DNA of 52,341 bases from an uncultured Ruminococcus sp. (GTDB lineage Bacteria; Bacillota; Clostridia; Oscillospirales; Acutalibacteraceae): assembly GCA_902793125.1 (NCBI GenBank), contig CADBCC010000013.1:38794-91134 (forward strand), in the 5' to 3' direction. Made by a program: the position numbers and the translations under genes. The notes beneath the pieces are model-generated. The model had not been told where the DNA came from. It made no database searches and saw nothing but the letters and a program-made list of their open reading frames with translations. This document shows, one piece after another, positions 32,942 through 41,055 of this stretch (the first letter of the stretch is position 1; every line of letters starts with the position of its first letter).

Positions 32942-33488
32942 AACCAAAGTACCTCTTAAGAAGTCCGGCAAAGCCTGCGCCGTGTCTCGCTTCGTCCTTA
33001 GCCATTTCGTGGACTGTATCGTGGATAGCGTCGAGCCCCGCGGCTTTAGCGCGTTTAGCTAAATCGAACTTACCCTCGCAGGCGCCCGCTTCCGCGTCAG
33101 CGCGCATTTTAAGATTCTTTTCGGTTGAGTCGGTAATTACTTCGCCTAAAAGCTCAGCGAATTTAGCCGCGTGAACAGCTTCCTCTAAGCCGTACTTTTC
33201 GAAAGCGGCGGCGATTTCGGGATAACCCTCTCTGTCGGCAACTCTCGCCATAGCGAGATACATACCAACTTCGGAGCATTCGCCGTTAAAGTTGTCGCGT
33301 AAATCTTTGATAATATCTTCGCTTACGCCCTCAGCCTTGCCTTCGCCTACAATATGTACTGTAGCGTAGTCAGCCTCGCCCTTAACTTCGTTGAATTTAG
33401 CGGCGGGAGCCTTACAAATGGGGCACTGCTCGGGAGGAGCGTCTCCCTCGTGAACGTAACCGCATACTGAACATACAAATTTTTTCAT
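32940..33488 (-). CDS. Reverse rubrerythrin (rubredoxin domain first)
   Basis: The 182-residue protein places the rubredoxin-like iron site at the N-terminus (C6, C9, C22, C25), followed by the diiron four-helix domain with [23 protein letters not shown] and [10 protein letters not shown] carrying the Glu and His ligands. This domain order is that of clostridial reverse rubrerythrins, which reduce H2O2 and take part in O2 detoxification in anaerobes. CCTCCTTAG on the plus strand is its strong ribosome binding site. It has its own promoter and terminator. Confidence 0.93.
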   Translation of the reverse strand: MKKFVCSVCGYVHEGDAPPEQCPICKAPAAKFNEVKGEADYATVHIVGEGKAEGVSEDIIKDLRDNFNGECSEVGMYLAMARVADREGYPEIAAAFEKYGLEEAVHAAKFAELLGEVITDSTEKNLKMRADAEAGACEGKFDLAKRAKAAGLDAIHDTVHEMAKDEARHGAGFAGLLKRYFG

Positions 33489-33514
33489 TTTTTTATCCTC
33501 CTTAGATAAATAAT

Positions 33515-33562
33515 TAAAAGTTATACTTTTAGCTATTTTAACATATTTTTAAAATAATGTAA
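33515..33562 (-). promoter_or_regulatory. Promoter and candidate operator of the rubrerythrin gene
   Basis: On the minus strand, TTTACA, 17 bases, then TAAAAT (33540-33535). Just downstream, over the expected start of transcription, lies an inverted repeat TAAAAGT-TAT-ACTTTTA (33515-33531), a candidate repressor site for redox control. It does not match the PerR consensus well. Confidence 0.5.
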
Positions 33563-33662
33563 AGTGAAAATTGGTGAGATTATTGCTAAATTGACTTTTT
33601 ATCCTGTCATTTTTTTAAAAATTTTTTAATATAATTAAACAAAAACTTGAGAGGATGATATT

Positions 33663-34205
33663 TTGCCTTCTGTTTATTTAAGTCCGTCGCTTCAGGAGTG
33701 GAATCCGTATATTGACGGCGGTAACGAGGAATACTATATGAATTTAATCGCGGACGCTATGGAGCCGTATTTAAGAGCGAGCGGAATTGATTTTAAACGC
33801 AACAGTCCCGAAATGACGCTCAGGCAGGCGATTGCCGACAGCAACTCGGGTAACTATGATTTGCACTTGGCGATTCATTCCAACGCTTCCGGAGCGAACA
33901 GCGCCGGCAAAAACAGGGGAGTAGAGGTCTACTATTATCCGACAAGCGCTAAAGGGCAGAATTTCGCCGAAACTTTAGCGACGAATTTCTCGGACCTCTA
34001 TCCGATTTCCGAAAAGGTAAGAACTATTCCGACAACCACCCTGGGCGAGCTCAGGCTCACAAGAGCGCCGTCGTCATTAATCGAGGTGGCGTATCACGAT
34101 AATATAGACGACGCGAGGTGGATAAGGGATAATATTAACGCGATAGCTAAAAACCTTTCCGAATCAGTCGCGCAGACGCTCGGCGTTCCGTTTGTCGAGC
34201 CTTGA
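33663..34205 (+). CDS. N-acetylmuramoyl-L-alanine amidase-like protein (Amidase_3)
   Basis: The 180-residue single-domain protein fits Amidase_3: VYLSPSLQEWN at the N-terminus, E22 in GGNEEYYMN, H72 in LAIHSNAS, a GVEVYYYP strand, and E141 in LIEVAYHDN. The usual first zinc-ligand His (LDPGHGG) is replaced by LSPSLQ, a variant seen in some Firmicutes amidases. There is no signal peptide, so export or a forespore-type role is unclear. TTG at 33663 is the start, with GAGAGGATG upstream. Confidence 0.8.
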   Translation: MPSVYLSPSLQEWNPYIDGGNEEYYMNLIADAMEPYLRASGIDFKRNSPEMTLRQAIADSNSGNYDLHLAIHSNASGANSAGKNRGVEVYYYPTSAKGQNFAETLATNFSDLYPISEKVRTIPTTTLGELRLTRAPSSLIEVAYHDNIDDARWIRDNINAIAKNLSESVAQTLGVPFVEP

Positions 34206-34229
34206 AAAAAATGCTGATTGTGTTATAAT
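34202..34229 (+). promoter_or_regulatory. Promoter for a candidate small RNA
   Basis: TTGAAA (34202-34207), 16-base spacer, TATAAT (34224-34229). The -35 box overlaps the amidase stop codon, and no plus-strand gene lies before the terminator. Confidence 0.55.
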
Positions 34230-34235
34230 AAAGGC

Positions 34236-34304
34236 GTAGAAATATGTTCGGCATTTAACATAAAAAGATAAAAACTGAGCCGACTCGTTGAGCCGGCTTT
34301 TTAC
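34236..34304 (+). ncRNA. Candidate small RNA of about 65 nt
   Basis: From the expected start near 34236, the transcript would contain a TATGTT/AACATA hairpin (34243-34262) and an intrinsic terminator (AGCCG.CTC/GAG.CGGCT at 34278-34298, then TTTTT). No open reading frame of useful length is present. It ends against the convergent 36-residue gene and could act on that mRNA. Expression is not shown. Confidence 0.4.
34278..34303. terminator. Bidirectional terminator
   Basis: A 9-bp stem with one mismatch, flanked by AAAAAC on the left and TTTTTA on the right. It can end both the rightward transcript and the leftward 36-residue gene. Confidence 0.75.
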
Positions 34305-34415
34305 TTATTTACACTCTTTATCGTCTTTGTTCTGTCCGTTCTTGGAGTTTTTATTCTGGTTCTGTTTACCCTGCTTATTCTGACTGTTCTGCTTTTTATC
34401 CTGATTGTTGCTCAT
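34305..34415 (-). CDS. Small 36-residue Asn/Gln/Lys-rich protein
   Basis: A 37-codon frame starts at ATG (34415-34413), preceded by an excellent AAGGAGGTGAGC site and ending before the bidirectional terminator. The product (MSNNQDKKQNSQNKQGKQNQ...) is composed almost only of Asn, Gln, Lys, Ser and Asp, so it is highly hydrophilic and probably disordered, with one Cys near the end. Small proteins of this composition occur in spore-forming Clostridia, but I cannot assign it to a named spore-protein family. Confidence 0.7.
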   Translation of the reverse strand: MSNNQDKKQNSQNKQGKQNQNKNSKNGQNKDDKECK

Positions 34416-34475
34416 CAGAGCTCACCTCCTTGTTTGTAGGTAGTTTTTACATATTTATTTTATTTATGCGTTATT

Positions 34476-35798
34476 ATGGAAAAATTTTTTGAGAGAATGA
34501 AATCATTGCTCGGCGATGAGTATGATGACTTTTTAAAATTTTATAACAGCGGAAAATTTTACCGCGGACTGAGGGTTAATACTCTTAAATGCGGCGCGGA
34601 CAAGCTTTTGGAACTTATCGGATTTAAGCTTGAAAGAACGCCGTTTTGTCCCGAGGGGTTTTATATTCCCGATGGAATTGAGTCAATCGGAAACTCACCG
34701 CTACACCACGCGGGAGCTTTTTATGTGCAGGAACCGTCCGCGACCTCCGCTGTGGAGATGCTGAACGTTCAGCCGGGCGACAGGGTGCTCGACCTTTGCG
34801 CGGCTCCCGGCGGTAAAAGTACCCAGATTGCCGCGAAGCTCAATAATAAAGGGCTTTTGTGGAGTAATGAGATTGTAAAATCAAGAAGTATAATTCTTTT
34901 ATCGAATATTGAACGAATGGGAATAAGAAACGCCGTTGTTTCAAATTCCCATCCCGACTTGCTCTGCGGCAGGCTGACGGGTTATTTTGATAAAGTGCTT
35001 GTTGACGCGCCGTGCAGCGGCGAGGGAATGTTCAGAAAGAACCTTGAAGCCGAGGTTGAGTGGAGCGTTGAGCACGTAAAAAGCTGCGCCGCGCGCCAGC
35101 TCAATATTTTAAATTCGGCTAAAAACGCTTTGCGCGGCGGCGGCGAGCTTGTGTACTCGACCTGCACGTTTTCCGAGGAAGAGAACGAGGGCGTTATTAC
35201 GGAGTTTTTGAAAGAAAATCCCGATTTCGAAATTGTTGACAGCGGAGTTGATTTCGGCAGACCGACGCTTAAATACGCCCGCCGAATCTTTCCGATGGAC
35301 GGCGGAGAGGGACATTTTGCCGTTAAGCTGAGGAAAAATTCCGAGACTGTTTCTGTTCCGAATGAATGTAAAAGCGAAATAAATACTCCCGATATTGTCC
35401 GGGATTTTTATGATGAAAATTTTTTAAACAGACCGTTCGGAGAAAATATTGAAATTATCGGAAATAATATTTTTGTAATCCCCGAAAATCTCCCCGATAT
35501 GAAGGGCTTGAATATTTTAAGAAAAGGCGTGCTTTTAGGTGAGATTAAGAAGAACAGAATCGAACCTCACCACCACGCTTTTACGTCGGCAAAATATGAG
35601 GACTGTTTACGCGCTGTCGATTTTGATTTAAACAGCGAAAAAATAAAAAGATTTCTGCACGGCGAAGAAATTAATATCGAGTCCGGAATTAGGGGTTATA
35701 CCGCTGTTTGCGTTAACGGTATAACCGCGGGCTTCGGTAAAGCATCGAATTACAGGCTGAAGAATAAATATCCGAAAGGATTAAGGACGCTTAAATGA
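34476..35798 (+). CDS. RsmB/RsmF-type (NOL1/NOP2/Sun) RNA cytosine-C5 methyltransferase
   Basis: The 440-residue protein has a FYRGLRVNTLK N-terminal region, the HHAGAFYVQEPSA motif of RsmF-type enzymes, motif I LDLCAAPGGKST, motif IV DAPCSGEGMFRK with one catalytic Cys (about residue 178), and motif VI VYSTCTF with the second Cys (about 228). The C-terminal third resembles the PUA-like RsmF_methylt_CI and FtsJ-like extension. It methylates cytosine in rRNA or tRNA. It overlaps the rsmA start by four bases (ATGA), suggesting coupled translation of two rRNA methyltransferases. Confidence 0.92.
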   Translation: MEKFFERMKSLLGDEYDDFLKFYNSGKFYRGLRVNTLKCGADKLLELIGFKLERTPFCPEGFYIPDGIESIGNSPLHHAGAFYVQEPSATSAVEMLNVQPGDRVLDLCAAPGGKSTQIAAKLNNKGLLWSNEIVKSRSIILLSNIERMGIRNAVVSNSHPDLLCGRLTGYFDKVLVDAPCSGEGMFRKNLEAEVEWSVEHVKSCAARQLNILNSAKNALRGGGELVYSTCTFSEEENEGVITEFLKENPDFEIVDSGVDFGRPTLKYARRIFPMDGGEGHFAVKLRKNSETVSVPNECKSEINTPDIVRDFYDENFLNRPFGENIEIIGNNIFVIPENLPDMKGLNILRKGVLLGEIKKNRIEPHHHAFTSAKYEDCLRAVDFDLNSEKIKRFLHGEEINIESGIRGYTAVCVNGITAGFGKASNYRLKNKYPKGLRTLK

Positions 35799-36643
35799 AA
35801 AAATTATCAGACATAGGTACAATTAAAGAAATACTTTCGCGCCACGGCTTTAACTTTTCAAAAGGACTCGGCCAGAATTTCCTTATAAATCCGTCCGTTT
35901 GCCCTAAAATGGCTGAACTGAGCTCGGCGGGCGAGGGAGTGGGAGTAATTGAAATCGGTCCGGGTATCGGCGTTCTGACTCAGGAACTTTGCGAGCGCGC
36001 CGATAAGGTTGTCGCGGTCGAAATTGACCAAAGGCTTATCCCTGTTTTAGAGGAGACTTTAGGAGATTACGATAACATTAAGGTTATAAATGAGGATGTT
36101 ATGAAGCTCGATTTAAACGAGCTTATAGAAAATGAGTTTAAAGGGATGAAGGTCGTAGTCTGCGCTAATCTTCCGTACTATATAACCTCGCCTGTTATAA
36201 TGAAGCTGTTGGAGGATAAACTTCCGATTGAGTCGATAACCGTAATGGTTCAGAAAGAGGCTGCCCGGCGTATTTGCGCTGAAGTCGGAAGCAGAGAAAG
36301 CGGCGCTGTTACTGTCGCGGTGAATTTTTACAGCAAACCCGAAATGCTTTTTTCGGTAAGCGCGGGTTCGTTTATGCCCGCTCCGAAAGTTGACTCGGCG
36401 GTAATGAAACTGAACGTATATAAAGAGCCGCTTTTTGAGCTTGAGGACGATAAAAAGTTTTTTACGGCGGTTAAAGCGGCGTTCGCCCAAAGAAGAAAAA
36501 CCGTACTAAATTCAATAAGTTCGTCTTTAGGACTTGAAAAAAGCGCGGTGAATGAGTTATTATTAGATAGCGGAGTAAATCCTCAGTCAAGAGCGGAAAA
36601 GCTCTCTATGGAAGATTTCGCGGAAATTTCCAAAAGGATATAA
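35795..36643 (+). CDS. rsmA: 16S rRNA dimethyladenosine methyltransferase RsmA (KsgA)
   Basis: The 282-residue protein has the KsgA signature: KGLGQNFLINPSV, motif I VIEIGPGIGVLT, VVAVEID, the NLPYYITSP catalytic motif and MVQKEAARRI, with VDSAVM and FAQRRKT in the C-terminal helical domain. It dimethylates two adjacent adenosines in the 16S 3' hairpin. In many Firmicutes rsmA directly follows rnmV; here rnmV lies about 8 kb downstream instead. Confidence 0.96.
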   Translation: MKKLSDIGTIKEILSRHGFNFSKGLGQNFLINPSVCPKMAELSSAGEGVGVIEIGPGIGVLTQELCERADKVVAVEIDQRLIPVLEETLGDYDNIKVINEDVMKLDLNELIENEFKGMKVVVCANLPYYITSPVIMKLLEDKLPIESITVMVQKEAARRICAEVGSRESGAVTVAVNFYSKPEMLFSVSAGSFMPAPKVDSAVMKLNVYKEPLFELEDDKKFFTAVKAAFAQRRKTVLNSISSSLGLEKSAVNELLLDSGVNPQSRAEKLSMEDFAEISKRI

Positions 36644-36645
36644 CT

Positions 36646-36870
36646 ATGAAAAAGAAAAATATTTTGCAGTTAATCTCTTTTATATTATTTTCTACAGCGC
36701 TGATATTACTGATTGTATCTATGATATTACACGCCGTTTTCGGCGAGGACGCGTGGCTTTCGGTAGTATTTGCTGTAATTTGTGCTTGCATAGCATTTAC
36801 AGGATGTGTTATAATTATTTACAGTGTAAAGGGAAAGGGTGATTCGGATGAAAACAAAAATGAACGGTAA
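36646..36870 (+). CDS. Small two-helix membrane protein
   Basis: The 74-residue product has a basic start (MKKKN), two hydrophobic helices (about residues 8-30 and 38-60) and a charged tail (KGKGDSDENKNER). I do not recognise it. It starts 2 bases after the rsmA stop, without a strong ribosome binding site, so its translation is probably coupled. Its 3' end overlaps the next small membrane protein. Confidence 0.6.
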   Translation: MKKKNILQLISFILFSTALILLIVSMILHAVFGEDAWLSVVFAVICACIAFTGCVIIIYSVKGKGDSDENKNER

Positions 36871-37093
36871 ATATACCGGCTTCCAGAAAATTATGATTAT
36901 TATTTTACCCGTTATAGTTTTGCTTTTGGTTGCGTCGATAGTTATGTGCCTGGCGTTTTCTTTTCTTCCGATGTCAATAAGAGAGATAATTAATACGGGT
37001 AACGCTACTATAATTCTCTCGATTCTTTCTTCGGTTTTAGCTGTTTTGGGAATAGTTTTCGCGTTTTTTTCCAAGAGCGATGATTCCGAATAA
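36848..37093 (+). CDS. Small two-helix membrane protein
   Basis: With ATG at 36848 (GGGTGATTCGG upstream) this is an 81-residue protein; GTG at 36839 is an in-frame alternative. It has two hydrophobic helices (about residues 10-33 and 50-74) and an acidic C-terminus (SKSDDSE). It overlaps the preceding gene by 23 bases and has a similar two-helix layout, so the two may work as a pair. Function is unknown. A large-loop GC-rich hairpin follows. Confidence 0.6.
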   Translation: MKTKMNGKYTGFQKIMIIILPVIVLLLVASIVMCLAFSFLPMSIREIINTGNATIILSILSSVLAVLGIVFAFFSKSDDSE

Positions 37094-37114
37094 AATAGAA
37101 AAAATTAATTAATC

Positions 37115-37152
37115 CGGCCGCGGAAAATTGCTGTTGCTTTTTATCGCGGCCG
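37115..37152 (+). terminator. GC-rich hairpin, probable terminator
   Basis: An 8-bp stem (CGGCCGCG / CGCGGCCG) encloses a 22-base loop and is followed by ATTTTG. It separates the rsmA unit from the yceD promoter. Confidence 0.6.
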
Positions 37153-37189
37153 ATTTTGCGTTATACATACGATTTTTTGTAAAAAAGTA

Positions 37190-37218
37190 TTGACAAAAAT
37201 GCACCTGTTTTGTATAAT
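37190..37218 (+). promoter_or_regulatory. Perfect consensus promoter for yceD-rpmF
   Basis: TTGACA (37190-37195), 17-base spacer, TATAAT (37213-37218), as expected for a ribosomal protein operon. Confidence 0.93.
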
Positions 37219-37256
37219 CTTAAATAGCGTTTTGATATACGTCAGAGGTGTAATTT

Positions 37257-37751
37257 ATGCTTCTTCAGTTAAAGGAAGTCTTTTTAAACGAAGGCAAAAG
37301 GCTCGATGTTGACTATTCCTTGCCGATGAGCGGGGTTGATATTAACGGCGATTATCCATTCAAGTCGCCCGTCAAGGTCAGCGCGTCGGCGGTTAACAGA
37401 GCAAGTCTTGTAGAACTTAAAGTAAAAGCGGTTTTTGATTATACCACCCGCTGCGACAGATGTTTTGATGAAATTGTAAAGCATCTTGAATTTACTTTTG
37501 TTCACGGGCTCGCCGTAAGTTTAATAGACGACGAAAACGACGACTATATTGAAACACCGGATTATACGCTTGAGCTTGATGAAGTTGTTGTTTCCGATAT
37601 TTTGCTTAATCTTCCGAGCAAGTTTCTTTGCGGGGATGATTGCAAAGGGATTTGTCCCGAATGCGGAAAGAACCTTAACCGCGGACAATGCGGATGTGAT
37701 AAAAATCAGATTGATTCAAGGCTTGAGATTCTTAAACAGTTAATTGACTAA
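37257..37751 (+). CDS. YceD family protein (DUF177)
   Basis: The 164-residue protein has the DUF177 layout: LVELKVKAVFDYTTRCDRCFDEI with a CxxC, an acidic central region, and a C-terminal Cys cluster (LCGDDCKGICPECGKNLNRGQCGC) typical of the family. YceD is co-transcribed with rpmF in most bacteria and is linked to ribosome (23S rRNA) assembly. GAGGTG precedes the ATG and rpmF follows after 27 bp. Confidence 0.9.
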   Translation: MLLQLKEVFLNEGKRLDVDYSLPMSGVDINGDYPFKSPVKVSASAVNRASLVELKVKAVFDYTTRCDRCFDEIVKHLEFTFVHGLAVSLIDDENDDYIETPDYTLELDEVVVSDILLNLPSKFLCGDDCKGICPECGKNLNRGQCGCDKNQIDSRLEILKQLID

Positions 37752-37778
37752 TTGATATAAGTATAAGGAGGAATTAAA

Positions 37779-37979
37779 ATGGCAGTACCCACCGGAAAAA
37801 CTTCTCACAAAAGAAAATCCACAAGACGTTCAGCGGCTTATACAATTAAAGCCCCCGCTCTTACAACTTGTCCTAACTGCGGAGCGTTAACAGCTCCCCA
37901 TAAGGCTTGCACAACTTGCGGTATGTACAGAGGCAGACAGGTTGTAGCTATGGACGACGACGCTAACGCGACAAAGTAA
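37779..37979 (+). CDS. rpmF: 50S ribosomal protein L32
   Basis: The 66-residue protein starts MAVPTGKTSHKRKSTRRSA, the L32 signature, and contains the zinc-ribbon cysteines C31, C34, C44 and C47. AAGGAGG precedes the ATG. The C+ (four-Cys) form implies zinc binding and, in some species, a zinc-independent paralogue elsewhere. A terminator follows. Confidence 0.97.
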   Translation: MAVPTGKTSHKRKSTRRSAAYTIKAPALTTCPNCGALTAPHKACTTCGMYRGRQVVAMDDDANATK

Positions 37980-37991
37980 TCTGAACAACTT

Positions 37992-38022
37992 GGGCGGCAG
38001 GTTTCTGACCGCCCTGTTCTTT
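37992..38022 (+). terminator. Terminator of yceD-rpmF
   Basis: A 6-bp GC stem (GGGCGG / CCGCCC) with an 11-base loop, followed by TGTTCTTTT. Confidence 0.75.
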
Positions 38023-38055
38023 TAATATGATTTGTTAAGGCAAAGGATTTTTATT

Positions 38056-39381
38056 ATGGCTAAACCTGTAATTGCTATTGTAGGCAGACCGAATGTCGGT
38101 AAGTCTACTTTGTTTAACAAGTTAATCGGACAGCGCCTTTCGATTGTCGACGATACTCCCGGAGTTACAAGAGACCGTATTTACGGAGAAATTGAATGGC
38201 AGAATAAAAAGGCGATTGTAATTGATACGGGCGGAATCGAGCCGAAGTCGGATGACGTTATTCTTTCCCAGATGCGCAGACAGGCTCAGCTTGCTATTGA
38301 TACCGCTGAGGTTATTGTGCTCGTTACTGATTTAAAATCGGGGCTTGTGGCAACTGATATCGACGTTGCCGATATGCTCCAGAAATCGGGTAAAAAAATT
38401 GTACTTTGCGTTAATAAGTGCGATAAAATCGGAGAACCCGATCCCGATTTTTACGAGTTTTATAATCTCGGAATCGGCGACCCTGTACAGGTTTCCGCGG
38501 TTCACGGCCACGGAACGGGCGATTTGCTCGACAGGGTTTTCGAGGCTTTGGATGTTGAAAACGAGCAGGATGAAGACGACGATGTAATAAACGTCGCCGT
38601 AATCGGAAAGCCGAACGTCGGAAAAAGCTCGCTTATTAATTATATTACTTCCGAGGAAAGATGTATTGTATCCGATATTGCGGGTACAACGAGAGACAGT
38701 ATTGATACTGTTGTTGAAAACAGGTTCGGAAAGTATAATTTTATTGATACAGCGGGTATAAGACGTAAAAGCCGTATAGTTGACGAGATTGAAAAATACA
38801 GTATTATAAGAGCGAAAATGGCGATAGAGCGAAGCGACGTTTGCGTAATTATGATTGACGCGCAAATCGGCTGTACCGAACAGGATACAAAGGTCGCGGG
38901 GCTCGCGCTTGAGGCGGGAAAAGCCTGTATTATCGCCGTCAATAAATGGGACGCTATCGAAAAAGATACAAAGACGATGAGCAACTTTAAAAAGAGAATT
39001 GAGGTTGATTTCGCCTTTATGAACTGGGCGCCTACTGTTTTTATTTCGGCTAAAACAGGTCAGAGAGTTGAAAACCTTTTTACTCTTATTAATACCGTCG
39101 CGGCGAATAACGCGACAAGAATTAAGACAGGTACTTTAAACGAGCTTTTGGCTCAGATTACCACAAGAGTTCAGCCGCCTTCGGATAAGGGTAAACGTCT
39201 TAAAGTTTATTATATGACTCAGCCGTCGACAAAACCGCCGACATTCGTAAGTTTTTGCAACAATAAGGATTTATTCCATTTTTCATATCAGAGATATATT
39301 GAGAACCGTATCCGAGAGACTTTCGCGTTAAGCGGAACTCCGATAAGAATGATAATTCGCGAGAGGGGAGAAAAGAAATGA
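38056..39381 (+). CDS. der: Ribosome assembly GTPase Der (EngA)
   Basis: The 441-residue protein has two tandem GTPase domains: GRPNVGKST (residues 9-17) with DTPGVTRDR and NKCD, then GKPNVGKSS (about 184) with DTAGIRRK and NKWD, followed by the KH-like C-terminal domain. Der acts in 50S subunit maturation. ATG at 38056 has AAAGGAT upstream and gives the standard KPVIAIVGRPNVGKS start; an in-frame TTG at 38032 precedes it. It overlaps plsY by four bases, a common Firmicutes order. Confidence 0.96.
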   Translation: MAKPVIAIVGRPNVGKSTLFNKLIGQRLSIVDDTPGVTRDRIYGEIEWQNKKAIVIDTGGIEPKSDDVILSQMRRQAQLAIDTAEVIVLVTDLKSGLVATDIDVADMLQKSGKKIVLCVNKCDKIGEPDPDFYEFYNLGIGDPVQVSAVHGHGTGDLLDRVFEALDVENEQDEDDDVINVAVIGKPNVGKSSLINYITSEERCIVSDIAGTTRDSIDTVVENRFGKYNFIDTAGIRRKSRIVDEIEKYSIIRAKMAIERSDVCVIMIDAQIGCTEQDTKVAGLALEAGKACIIAVNKWDAIEKDTKTMSNFKKRIEVDFAFMNWAPTVFISAKTGQRVENLFTLINTVAANNATRIKTGTLNELLAQITTRVQPPSDKGKRLKVYYMTQPSTKPPTFVSFCNNKDLFHFSYQRYIENRIRETFALSGTPIRMIIRERGEKK

Positions 39382-40082
39382 GCAACATTCAGCTTTTATT
39401 AAACGGCTGGTATATTTTATTAGCTTCGTTTATTTTTGCTTATCTTTTAGGAAGTATTAACACCGCGGTTATTGTAACCGGTATTGCGACAAAAGGTAAA
39501 GAGGATATCCGCAAAATGGGAAGCGGAAACGCCGGCTTTACCAATGTGCTGCGCTCGGTCGGTAAAGTTCCCGCGATACTTACCATTGTATTTGATTTTC
39601 TTAAATCAATAATCGCCGTACTCGTCGGCGGATTTCTTTTCGGAATTGTTTTTACAAGCTCAAAGGATATTGACGGAATTATTGTAATCGGAAAATATCT
39701 TTGCGGTTTTTTCTGTATTTTAGGCCACAGCTATCCGCTTTATTTCCATTTTAAAGGCGGAAAAGGAATTGTTACCGCCGCTGGAATGATGCTCGTCGCG
39801 GACTGGCGTGTTTTTGTGATAATTTTAGCTACGTTTTTAATTGTATTTATTTTCTCTAAAATTATCTCGCTCGCAAGCATAACCTGCGCCTGCCTGTTCC
39901 CTGTGTATACGTTCATTCTTACATTTTTTATTGACTATATGAATTTTAATTATCCGATTTCTTATGTTGTGCTTTGTACCGGCGCGGCGCTTCTTATCGG
40001 ACTGTTTGTTGTAATTAAGCACAGTTCGAATATTAAAAGGCTGTTAGCCGGAGAAGAAAAGAAAATAACGGCTAAAAAATAG
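39378..40082 (+). CDS. plsY: Glycerol-3-phosphate acyltransferase PlsY
   Basis: The 234-residue membrane protein has the PlsY motifs: YLLGSINTAV (motif 1), KMGSGNAGFTNVLRSVGK (motif 2), and GHSYPLYFHFKGGKGIVTAAG (motif 3 with the conserved His and GGKG). It transfers acyl groups from acyl phosphate to glycerol-3-phosphate at the membrane. Start ATG overlaps the der stop, with GAGAGGGG upstream. Confidence 0.94.
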   Translation: MSNIQLLLNGWYILLASFIFAYLLGSINTAVIVTGIATKGKEDIRKMGSGNAGFTNVLRSVGKVPAILTIVFDFLKSIIAVLVGGFLFGIVFTSSKDIDGIIVIGKYLCGFFCILGHSYPLYFHFKGGKGIVTAAGMMLVADWRVFVIILATFLIVFIFSKIISLASITCACLFPVYTFILTFFIDYMNFNYPISYVVLCTGAALLIGLFVVIKHSSNIKRLLAGEEKKITAKK

Positions 40083-40146
40083 TTGAAAATTTTATTTTAA
40101 TGTATTAAAATATTACTGTGAAAATTTTTTATAACGGAGATTAACT

Positions 40147-40482
40147 ATGGATTGCATTTTTTGTAAAATAGCTGACGGTTCAATTCCGTCAAAAAAAGTA
40201 TATGAAGACGATAAAATGCTTGCTTTTTACGATATCGAGCCCGCGGCGCCTGTTCACGTTGTTATGATTCCCAAAACTCATATCGCGAGCGCTGATGAGC
40301 TTAATGAGGAAAACAGCGCGATTGTCGCGCACATTTACTCCAAGGTGCCCGAAATTGCGTCTAAGCTCGGCTTAAAAGGCGGCTACCGCGTTGTTAATAA
40401 CTGCGGTGCTGACGGCGGACAGACAGTTTTCCACATTCATTTCCATCTCTTAGGCGGAAAAACTTTAGGAAAAATGTGTTAA
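40147..40482 (+). CDS. HIT family protein (HinT-like)
   Basis: The 111-residue protein has the histidine-triad motif HIHFHLLGG near its C-terminus (about residues 96-104) and MDCIFCKIADGSIPSKKVYED at the start, closely matching HinT-type purine nucleoside phosphoramidases. ACGGAG precedes the ATG. The adjacent PRTase starts 13 bases after the stop, so the two are probably co-transcribed. Confidence 0.93.
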   Translation: MDCIFCKIADGSIPSKKVYEDDKMLAFYDIEPAAPVHVVMIPKTHIASADELNEENSAIVAHIYSKVPEIASKLGLKGGYRVVNNCGADGGQTVFHIHFHLLGGKTLGKMC

Positions 40483-40495
40483 GAGGGTGCGAAAA

Positions 40496-41035
40496 ATGGG
40501 TAAGAGTTATAAGATGACTATTGCGGGATGCGAAAGAGAACTCCCGCTTTGCGAAGTTGACAGCGGTATGGATATCGCCGCGTTTATTATGTTTGGCGAT
40601 GTTGAAATTACCGTGGAAAGCGCTAAAGCGCTTTTAAAAAAATGTCCCGAGCACGACATTATCGTTACCGCCGAAGCTAAGGGTATCCCTCTCGGTTACG
40701 AAATGGCGAGACAGGAAAACAAGGATTATGTTGTAGCGCGGAAAGGCTTAAAGGTTTATATGCCCGAGTACGTAAAAGTAGAGGTTAAATCCATTACTAC
40801 TTTATCGGTCCAGGAGCTTTATGTCGGTACTGACGATATAAACAAGATAAAAGGAAAAAGAGTTCTTATTGTTGACGACGTTATCTCAACGGGCGAAAGT
40901 CTTATCGCGCTTGAAAAGCTTGTTGAAAAGGCAGGCGGTATCACGGTAGGAAAAGTCGCGGTGCTCGCTGAGGGCGAAGCGGCTGACAGAGATGATATTA
41001 TTTTTCTCGAGAAATTGCCTGTATTTCCTAAATAA
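40496..41035 (+). CDS. Purine-type phosphoribosyltransferase (Apt-like)
   Basis: The 179-residue protein has the canonical PRPP-binding motif VLIVDDVISTGES and the EAKGIPLGYEMAR segment of adenine/xanthine phosphoribosyltransferases. It should convert a purine base and PRPP to a nucleotide in the cytoplasm. Adenine or xanthine specificity cannot be settled. ATG at 40496 is chosen since AGAGGG lies 7 bases upstream; GTG at 40487 overlaps that site. Confidence 0.85.
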   Translation: MGKSYKMTIAGCERELPLCEVDSGMDIAAFIMFGDVEITVESAKALLKKCPEHDIIVTAEAKGIPLGYEMARQENKDYVVARKGLKVYMPEYVKVEVKSITTLSVQELYVGTDDINKIKGKRVLIVDDVISTGESLIALEKLVEKAGGITVGKVAVLAEGEAADRDDIIFLEKLPVFPK

Positions 41036-41055
41036 TTTGTAAAGGACAGAGAAAG

